From assembly GCF_036195325.1 (NCBI RefSeq), contig NZ_CP108101.1, positions 5,456,001-5,520,000 of the forward strand: 64,000 nt of DNA, read 5' to 3'. How positions within the stretch are numbered: position 1 is the first letter of the stretch; each line of letters begins with the position of its first letter. The notes beneath the pieces are model-generated. The model had not been told where the DNA came from. It was given only the letters and a program-made list of their open reading frames with translations, and made no database searches. Made by a program: the position numbers and the translations under genes. Shown here piece after piece: positions 58,092 through 64,000 of the stretch. This DNA comes from Streptomyces sp. NBC_00234 (GTDB taxonomy: Bacteria; Actinomycetota; Actinomycetes; Streptomycetales; Streptomycetaceae).

Positions 58092-60133
58092 CGCTGCTCG
58101 CTGGTGACCGGCTCCGCCAGCGACGTCACCTCGGCGGATTCGAAGCGGTGGCAGTAGTGGCCCATGCGGGAGACCGGGTAACTCGTGCCGATCGCCGCCA
58201 TGGTGAACGCCTTGAGGTCCCCGGCCACCGGCCGGTAGCGCCCGTTCGCCCCGAAGCTCTGGTCGCCGTATCCGACCCGGACCCGGCGGGGCTCCAGTGC
58301 TCCGCCGGTGAAGTACGCCGGCCAGTCGTGGGCGTACTCGGCGGACTTGCCCTGCTCGGGCGCGTACTCCGGCCGGAGCATGATGTCCTGCTGGAACCGG
58401 AGCACGTCGTCCAGCCGGGCGTCCTGGTCCGGATGCAGACCGAGGGTGCCGAGGTACTCCCGCAGTTCGGCCTGGAACCGGTCGAAGTCGCGGGCGACGC
58501 GGAGCCAGCCCCAGTTGTCGATGGTCCAGCCCCGGCGCTTGCCGTACGGGGCCAGATCGGCGGCCATGTCGGGCTGACTGGCGACCAGGTTGGCCAGCGG
58601 CAGCGTGGGGATGTCGATGTAGTCGTGGTACAGGCTGCGCATCCGCAGGTACAGCGCGCCCAGGACACTGTCCGGGCGGCCGGCGAAGTAGTTCTGCAGC
58701 CCCTCGTAGAAGCGGGTGTAGCCGATCCCGTGCTCCTGCCGCAGGAAGATCGACAGATAGCGGGTGTAGCAGCCGTTGTGCAGGAACTGCACCGACTGGA
58801 TGAAGCTGAAGCACTCGACCCAGTCGGCGCGTGGCATGGCGTTGGTCTCCATGACCATCTGCACGGTCTCCGCCTCGTCGTCGGGCGTGCCCTCGCGCTC
58901 CACGTACATCCGCTTCGGGACCGTGCGCAGCCCGTACTGGGCTATCTTCTCCGGGGTGTTGAGCGGAGCGTTGGGCAGGATGGCCAGCTCGTAGACCCGC
59001 AGATCCTCGTGGTTGCCGGCCTCCAGCAGTGAGCCGATGCCGTCGCGGAACGAGCGCGCGGTCTCCAGCGGCAGGCCCAGGATCAGCTCCGTGTAGGTGT
59101 GGATGTTCTCCGCCGCGTACCGCTGCTGGAGCTTGCGGTAGTTGTCCAGGCCGATGTTCTTGCGGTCGATGGCTTCCAGGACGTCCATGTCGGTGCTCTG
59201 CATCGACAGCGTGGTGCCCATCAGCAGATCGGCGTCGTGCCAGGTTTTGCTGATGTCGAAGACCCGGTCGTTGGAGTTCTTGGCGAAGTTGACCCGGACC
59301 TGCCTCGGGGCCCCCAGCTCGCCCCGGGTCTCCGCCAGGGCGTGCGCGATCTCCAGGTCGCGCGGCATGATGCCGAAGTTGGCATCACAGATGAACAGGT
59401 CCTCCACGTCGTGGCGGGCGAACCACTCGATCTCGTCCTGCAGACGTTCGTCCTCGAACTTCCGCAGCGTGCTCATCGTCGCCGAGCCCCAGTCGCAGAA
59501 CGAGCAGGAGTACGGGCAGCCCCGGTTGGTCTCCCACAGGGCGTAGAAGCGCAGTCCCCGCTCCCGGCAGGTGGCCACGGCGCCGTCCATCACCCCCAGG
59601 AGATACGGGCTCGGGGTGTCGATCAGCCGCGGCAGACGTACGGCCTTCGGCCCGGCCACCGCCGACACGCCCCGGCGCACCGAGACGCCCGGCACCGTCG
59701 CGTAGTCCGGACCCGCGGTCAGGCGCTCCGCCAGCAGCCCGCGGAACGCCACCTCGCCCTCGCCGTGGGCCAGCACGTCCACGTACGGGTGCCGCTCGAA
59801 GAAGTCCCCCGGCCGGTCGGGGACATGCGGTCCGCCGGCCACCACCAGCACGTTCGGGTAGCGCTCCTTGACCAGCTTCGCCACCTTCATCTGGCGGCGG
59901 AAGTTCCACACGTAGCAGGACAGGGCCAGGACATCGGGCTCGACGATGCCGTCCGCCATCTCCTGGACCGGCGCGACCAGGAAGACGGGCTCCTGGAAGT
60001 CGTAGGCGGCGGCGATCTTCTCGTCCTGCTCCGCGTAGGTGCGCAGCAGCCCGGCCACCAGGGGCAGGAAGGGAAACGCGTTGAGGCCGATGAAGTACAC
60101 CTTGCGGCCGTGGCTGGTGAGTTCGGCGGACAT
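58088..60133 (-). CDS. thnK: B12-dependent radical SAM methyltransferase (ThnK/TokK-like)
   Basis: 681-residue enzyme with an N-terminal cobalamin-binding Rossmann domain (base-off, no DxHxxG) and a radical SAM core with the cluster motif CPYSCSFC at Cys206, Cys210 and Cys213. ThnK methylates C6 of the carbapenam twice to build the ethyl chain; TokK does so three times. Trp76, Trp215 and Leu383 fall at the numbers I recall for residues near the cobalamin and substrate in TokK. The ATG at 60133 has GGAG about 11 bases upstream; a GTG at 60142 is too close to it. The stop overlaps the exporter start. Confidence 0.88.
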   Translation of the reverse strand: MSAELTSHGRKVYFIGLNAFPFLPLVAGLLRTYAEQDEKIAAAYDFQEPVFLVAPVQEMADGIVEPDVLALSCYVWNFRRQMKVAKLVKERYPNVLVVAGGPHVPDRPGDFFERHPYVDVLAHGEGEVAFRGLLAERLTAGPDYATVPGVSVRRGVSAVAGPKAVRLPRLIDTPSPYLLGVMDGAVATCRERGLRFYALWETNRGCPYSCSFCDWGSATMSTLRKFEDERLQDEIEWFARHDVEDLFICDANFGIMPRDLEIAHALAETRGELGAPRQVRVNFAKNSNDRVFDISKTWHDADLLMGTTLSMQSTDMDVLEAIDRKNIGLDNYRKLQQRYAAENIHTYTELILGLPLETARSFRDGIGSLLEAGNHEDLRVYELAILPNAPLNTPEKIAQYGLRTVPKRMYVEREGTPDDEAETVQMVMETNAMPRADWVECFSFIQSVQFLHNGCYTRYLSIFLRQEHGIGYTRFYEGLQNYFAGRPDSVLGALYLRMRSLYHDYIDIPTLPLANLVASQPDMAADLAPYGKRRGWTIDNWGWLRVARDFDRFQAELREYLGTLGLHPDQDARLDDVLRFQQDIMLRPEYAPEQGKSAEYAHDWPAYFTGGALEPRRVRVGYGDQSFGANGRYRPVAGDLKAFTMAAIGTSYPVSRMGHYCHRFESAEVTSLAEPVTSEQR

Positions 60134-60192
60134 GCTGGTCACGGCTCCTCGTGGTCGGACGGTTCTCGCGGTGGGTACCGGGCCGGTCGGTC

Positions 60193-61596
60193 CTACTTCG
60201 TACTGGGGACGCGCTCCGGCTCCCAGGGGCGCGACCAGTCCGCGCCGCCCCGGATGGCGCGGAGCATCTCGTCGAAGGCGCTGTCGTCGGAGTAGTAGAA
60301 GACCGACGGGTCGGCGCCGGAGGTCACTCCGGGTGTGGCGCGGGAGCTTGCCCCCGCCAGCAGGTCGGCGAGCCGGTGGTAGAAGGTCTCCAGCGGCAGG
60401 CGGGTCGGGAACAGGGCGTGGTAGCAGTCGAACAGCTCCGGATCGTCGCTGATCAGCTGCGACCGGCTCTCGTCGTACAGATCCGTGCCGGGCAGCGGGG
60501 TCAGCACCGAGAAGCTCGGCATGTCGACCTGGAGCTCCTCCACGGTGTGGCTGAGCCGGGCGAAGTCCTCGTCGAGCCAGTTGGGCTGCACGATGAAGTT
60601 GGCCCGCACCTTGACCCCGTTGGCGTGGAACATGTCCAGCGCCCGCCGGGTCTGGCCCGGGTCGGTTCCCTTGCGGTAGCCCGACAGTTCGTCGTCCGTC
60701 ATCGACTCCGCACCGACCAGCACCGAGTCCAGACCGACCTCGGCCCAGCGGGCGATCACATCGGGCCTGCGCAGCGCCGTGTCGGTCCGCACGTACATGT
60801 GGAACCGCTTGCGGAAACCGGCCTTGTCGATGGCGTCGGCCAGCTCCAGCATGCGTCCGGGCTGGATGAACGCCTCGTCGTCCACGACGTACAGGTTCCG
60901 GCCCTCGATGTCGGCCATCTCCGCGAGCACCCGGTCGATGTCCTTCACCAGGTAACGCCGGTCCGTCATCCGCCACAGCGAACAGAACTTGCAGGTGTAC
61001 GGACAGCCGGCGGTGAAGCGGATCAGCGACACCGGGCGGTACACCGAGTGGAAGTAGTCCCCGCGGTGGTGGGAGAGCAGCGAACGGTCGGGCATCGGCA
61101 GGTTGTTGAGCGCCGCCGGCTTGGGACGGCGGTCGCGCTCCAGACCGGTGCGCGCGTCGTACGGGGCGAGCCCCGACACGGGCGAGGGAGAACGGCCGGC
61201 CTCCAGCTCGGCGGCCAGATGGCTGAGTGCGGCGCCGCCCTCACCGGCCACGATCCAGTCGGCCGAGAAGCCGTTCAGCCACTCCGCCGACACCGTCGGA
61301 TGGTGGCCGCCCAGCACGATCGGGACGTCCGGCCACAGCCGCCGGGCCTCCCGGCTCACTTCCCGCGAGACGTGCACGCTGGTCGTGTACGGGATGGCCA
61401 CACCGATCAGGTCGGGCGGCTCGTGCGTCTGCGCGTACGTCTCCAACGACGGGTCCAGCCGCAGATCGTGGATGGTCACGTCGTGGTCGCCGCGCAGCGC
61501 GCCGCCGAGGTACTCCAGCGGCAGCGGCTCGCAGCAGCTCAGCCGGTCGCTGAGGAGGGCCCGTTCGTTACGAGGCCACACCAGCAAGACCCTCAT
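60193..61596 (-). CDS. thnL: B12-dependent radical SAM enzyme (ThnL-like)
   Basis: 467-residue cobalamin/radical SAM enzyme. N-terminal B12 domain (IGVAIPYTTSVHVSREV; VPIVLGGHHPTV), then the cluster motif CPYTCKFC at Cys198, Cys202 and Cys205. ThnL is associated with attaching the thiol side chain at C2 of the carbapenam, a C-S bond-forming step. Its start overlaps the synthetase gene by 29 bp, so the two are coupled; GGGAGG lies upstream of the ATG at 61596. Separated by 59 bp from the ThnK-like gene. Confidence 0.86.
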   Translation of the reverse strand: MRVLLVWPRNERALLSDRLSCCEPLPLEYLGGALRGDHDVTIHDLRLDPSLETYAQTHEPPDLIGVAIPYTTSVHVSREVSREARRLWPDVPIVLGGHHPTVSAEWLNGFSADWIVAGEGGAALSHLAAELEAGRSPSPVSGLAPYDARTGLERDRRPKPAALNNLPMPDRSLLSHHRGDYFHSVYRPVSLIRFTAGCPYTCKFCSLWRMTDRRYLVKDIDRVLAEMADIEGRNLYVVDDEAFIQPGRMLELADAIDKAGFRKRFHMYVRTDTALRRPDVIARWAEVGLDSVLVGAESMTDDELSGYRKGTDPGQTRRALDMFHANGVKVRANFIVQPNWLDEDFARLSHTVEELQVDMPSFSVLTPLPGTDLYDESRSQLISDDPELFDCYHALFPTRLPLETFYHRLADLLAGASSRATPGVTSGADPSVFYYSDDSAFDEMLRAIRGGADWSRPWEPERVPSTK

Positions 61597-62974
61597 CGGA
61601 TCCCTCCCTTTCGTTGGTCCCGTTCCCCGTGCCGGCGCCCCGGGCCGGCGGCCCGTCCTGGCAGAAGACGGAGGTCGCGATGGCGTGCAGCCGCTCGGAC
61701 TGGATACGGAGGTCCTCGCTGCCCAGGGCGGCGGCGAACATCCGGCTCATGGCGGTGCCTTCGTGGATGCCCCGCTTGGGCCGCCAGGCGACCTCCGCGG
61801 GCAGGACCTCGGCGGCGGCGCTGCGCAGCACCCACTTCGCCGTGCCCTCGCGGACCTTCAGCCGTCCCCGGATGCCGAGGGCCGACGCCATCACCTCGCG
61901 CGTCCAGTACGGGTAGCGGACGACGATGTCGCGGGTGTCGGCGAAGGCGGGGCCGAACTCGTTGCTCCGGGCCGTCGCGGCGGTCTGCGCGACCACCGCC
62001 CGCTCGATGTCCGCCTCGCCGCCGGTGCCGCCGAGGCCGGCGAACAGCAGGTCGGCGCCGTAGCCGGAGAGCAGCACCTGACGCCGGTCGGCGGCCATGG
62101 TGGTCAGCAGGAAGCAGGCGGGCGCGGCGATCTGGAGCGTCAGCAGGTCCCAGGTCTCCAGTGCGCGGATCATGTCCGGCAGCAGCTCCGTGAGCTGGTC
62201 GGGGCCGAACATCAGCTCGTGGTGCTTGCTGCCCAGACGCTCGGCGAACCACGCGGCCTGCTCGAACTCGTCGCCGAACGGCGTGCCCACGGTGTACGTG
62301 TGCAGTTCCGCACCGGAGGTCTCCCGGGCCGCCAGCGCCGCGACCGTCGAGGAGTCCACCCCGCCGCTCAGCATGACGCCGATCTCGTCGACACCGGCGG
62401 CCAGTTGGGCCACCGAAGCGCCCAGCGCGGCGCGTACGGCGGCCACCGCCTCCTGCGGGTCGGTCGCCGTGGGCTTCTCCGGCAGCGCGCGCACCTGACG
62501 GGTGGAGACCGGCTCGGTGCCGTACGTGTCGACGGCCAGCGTCACCGCGGTGTTCGCGGGGACCGACGTCACCCCCGCGAAGCGCCCGCCGGGCAGCAGC
62601 GACTGCGCCGCGTCTCCCAGCACCGGGGCCCCGGCGAGCAGCGGCAGCACCGCTCCGGCCGAGGTGGCGACCAGCAGGGTGTCGTCGGCGGCGCGCGCGT
62701 AGTGCAGCGGGCAGGTGGCGCCCACATCGCTCCACAGGGTGGCCCGGCCGTCGCGTACCAGCACCGCGCAGTAGCGCGCGTAGCACCGCTCGGTCCAGGA
62801 CAGCAGTTCGTCGAGCGGGGCGTGGACCGGCGGGGCCTCCTCGGTCAGCCGGTCGCCGTGCACGATCAGCGCGTCCGCGCCCTCGCGCACCACCAGCGTG
62901 CTCAGTCCACGGCCCGTGCCCAGGGCTTGGAACTCCACCGGGCCCGAGTGGCAGCGCAGCAGGAAACCGGCCAT
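61568..62974 (-). CDS. thnM: Carbapenam (beta-lactam) synthetase (ThnM/CarA-like)
   Basis: 468-residue asparagine-synthetase-B-like enzyme that adenylates carboxymethylproline and closes the beta-lactam. The PP-loop SGGVDSS is at residues 203-209. The N-terminal glutaminase domain begins MAGFLL, so the Cys2 nucleophile is missing and glutamine hydrolysis is lost, as expected of beta-lactam synthetases. The late Lys of the active site is in WRPKRGIHEG. One base separates its ATG from the stop of the upstream ligase gene. Confidence 0.92.
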   Translation of the reverse strand: MAGFLLRCHSGPVEFQALGTGRGLSTLVVREGADALIVHGDRLTEEAPPVHAPLDELLSWTERCYARYCAVLVRDGRATLWSDVGATCPLHYARAADDTLLVATSAGAVLPLLAGAPVLGDAAQSLLPGGRFAGVTSVPANTAVTLAVDTYGTEPVSTRQVRALPEKPTATDPQEAVAAVRAALGASVAQLAAGVDEIGVMLSGGVDSSTVAALAARETSGAELHTYTVGTPFGDEFEQAAWFAERLGSKHHELMFGPDQLTELLPDMIRALETWDLLTLQIAAPACFLLTTMAADRRQVLLSGYGADLLFAGLGGTGGEADIERAVVAQTAATARSNEFGPAFADTRDIVVRYPYWTREVMASALGIRGRLKVREGTAKWVLRSAAAEVLPAEVAWRPKRGIHEGTAMSRMFAAALGSEDLRIQSERLHAIATSVFCQDGPPARGAGTGNGTNEREGSDEGLAGVAS

Positions 62975-62975
62975 G

Positions 62976-64000
62976 TCAGTACACCCCTTCGACGCGTCGT
63001 CCTTCGGTGAATTCCGGGGAGTACGGATCCCCCAGCCAGGGCCAGGGGTAGCGCTCGGCGGCCACCCCGTACGGGCGCACCCGGCGCGCCCGGTCGCGCT
63101 CCAGGAAGCCCGGCACCAGCGCGTCGTCGGTCAGCCGCCAGACCCGCACCCGGCCTTCCTCGCCGTACGGCACCTCGGCGCCGTGCTCGTCGATGACGTC
63201 CAGCGCGACGTGCGGCCGGCAGGGGACGTAGACCACCCGGTGGTCGTCCTCCGCCTCGAACGGCTTCTGCCAGTTGATGCCGGTGGTCGACGTGCCGTAC
63301 ATCCCGACGACCGGCACCCCGGGGAAGACCTCCTCGCGCAGCTGGCGGTGGGCGTCGGGCTCCATCGTCGTACCGGCGTGCACGATGGCCCGCACTCCGA
63401 CCAGCGCCTCGGTGCCCAGCCGCTCGGGGAGCATGTCCAGCAGCCGTGAGGTGCAGAAGACCACCCCGATGTCCTGCGCCCGGACCACTTCCGCCACCTG
63501 GTCCCAGATGTGCTCGACGTACCGGTCGTACGCGGCCGTCATGCCCTCCTCGCCGAAGATCTTCACGATCCGGGGGTCGAGGTCGATCGAGAAGCACATG
63601 CCGCCGCGGCGTTCCGCGAACGCGACGACGAGCCGGCCCGTGGTGTGCGGGCCCATCGGTCCGACGAACAGCCAGTTGGTGTTCCTCGGCACTCCGTGCA
63701 GATCCAGGAACTCGTCGGAGAACTCCAGGATGTCCGCCCAGTAACGGGCGCCCCAGGTGCCGTGCTTGGCGGGCCCGGTGGTGCCGCCGGTCTGCGCGGC
63801 CCAGAGCGGGCCGCCCTCGCCGAGCACCGACCGCGGGACGAAGTTCTCCAGCGGGGTCCGCCGCGACGCCTCCTCGTAGTGCATCTGGTCGGCGCCGTCC
63901 GTCAGCCCGAGCAGGGTGATGGCGTCCTGGAGGCTGCGGACCTTCTCCAGGGCGTTGGTGCCCAGGCGCCGGTCCCGCTCCAGCCAGTAGGGGGTGCCAT
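62976..64000 (-). CDS. thnN: AMP-dependent acyl ligase (ThnN-like), 5' end off window
   Basis: 341 codons of an ANL-superfamily ligase of the phenylacetate-CoA-ligase type; the first residues lie right of base 64000 (the frame is still open at GTPYWLERDRR). The AMP-binding loop is TGGTTGPAKHG, further core VPVVGMYGTSTTGINWQ, then VPCRPHVALDVIDEHG. Thienamycin ThnN, with the aldehyde dehydrogenase ThnO, is proposed to make a precursor by acyl activation and reduction, and the exact substrate is unsettled. Next on this strand upstream should be thnO, if the order holds. Confidence 0.85.
   Translation of the reverse strand, partial: GTPYWLERDRRLGTNALEKVRSLQDAITLLGLTDGADQMHYEEASRRTPLENFVPRSVLGEGGPLWAAQTGGTTGPAKHGTWGARYWADILEFSDEFLDLHGVPRNTNWLFVGPMGPHTTGRLVVAFAERRGGMCFSIDLDPRIVKIFGEEGMTAAYDRYVEHIWDQVAEVVRAQDIGVVFCTSRLLDMLPERLGTEALVGVRAIVHAGTTMEPDAHRQLREEVFPGVPVVGMYGTSTTGINWQKPFEAEDDHRVVYVPCRPHVALDVIDEHGAEVPYGEEGRVRVWRLTDDALVPGFLERDRARRVRPYGVAAERYPWPWLGDPYSPEFTEGRRVEGVY

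Overview
The window is high-GC actinobacterial DNA with the codon bias, gene order and gene families of a Streptomyces chromosome. Markers are a multifunctional 2-oxoglutarate dehydrogenase, a Lon protease with an HspR-type operator, a complete conservon (sensor, roadblock, DUF742, GTPase), XRE/DUF397 regulators, Ku plus a LigD polymerase domain, and an FtsW/penicillin-binding protein pair. No rRNA, tRNA or CRISPR array was found.

Layout. 1-5.8 kb: the 5' part of kgd, a two-component pair, and a spermidine-synthase-like protein. 5.9-10.1 kb: a five-gene operon (ECF sigma factor, zinc-finger anti-sigma, ABC ATPase, permease, membrane protein) in which every junction is a 4-bp overlap. 10.1-17 kb: a cysteine hydrolase, lon behind a HAIR operator, a polysaccharide deacetylase lipoprotein, a GH25 lysozyme, a MarR regulator, a 197-bp MITE-like element, and a PP2C-like protein. 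17.3-23.1 kb: a conservon followed by a styrene-monooxygenase-like flavoprotein. 23.1-30.7 kb: an NlpC/P60 hydrolase, a pseudokinase/PQQ-propeller membrane protein, a TetR regulator and two divergent diiron proteins. 30.8-41.3 kb: a membrane-anchored protein, DUF3291/amidase, PBP/FtsW, an SH3 protein, an orphan kinase with its lipoprotein, a zinc ribbon and a HEAT-repeat protein. 41.5-50.2 kb: the NHEJ genes, a large membrane protein, glyA under a ZTP riboswitch, an XRE/DUF397 locus, an ATPase/antitoxin/PIN-toxin operon, and DUF1697.

The most notable part is 50.2-64 kb: the left portion of a carbapenem biosynthetic gene cluster. The order is sulfotransferase, carboxymethylproline synthase (E), GNAT (F), 2-oxoglutarate oxygenase (G), HAD phosphatase (H), LysR regulator (I), MFS exporter (J), two B12-radical SAM enzymes (K, L), beta-lactam synthetase (M) and AMP-ligase (N). 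This is colinear with thnE to thnN of the thienamycin cluster as I remember it. The sulfotransferase points to a sulfated olivanic-acid (MM 4550-like) product. The cluster runs off the right edge. Its regulator carries two LysR-type helix-turn-helix domains, one at each end.

How the genes work together. The carbapenem genes would build carboxymethylproline (E), close the beta-lactam (M), attach a CoA-derived thiol side chain (L, with H trimming CoA), build the C6 alkyl group (K), tailor it (F, G, sulfotransferase), export it (J), and control expression through I. Elsewhere the loci are mostly envelope homeostasis, stress sensing and signalling, with the housekeeping genes kgd, lon and glyA between them.
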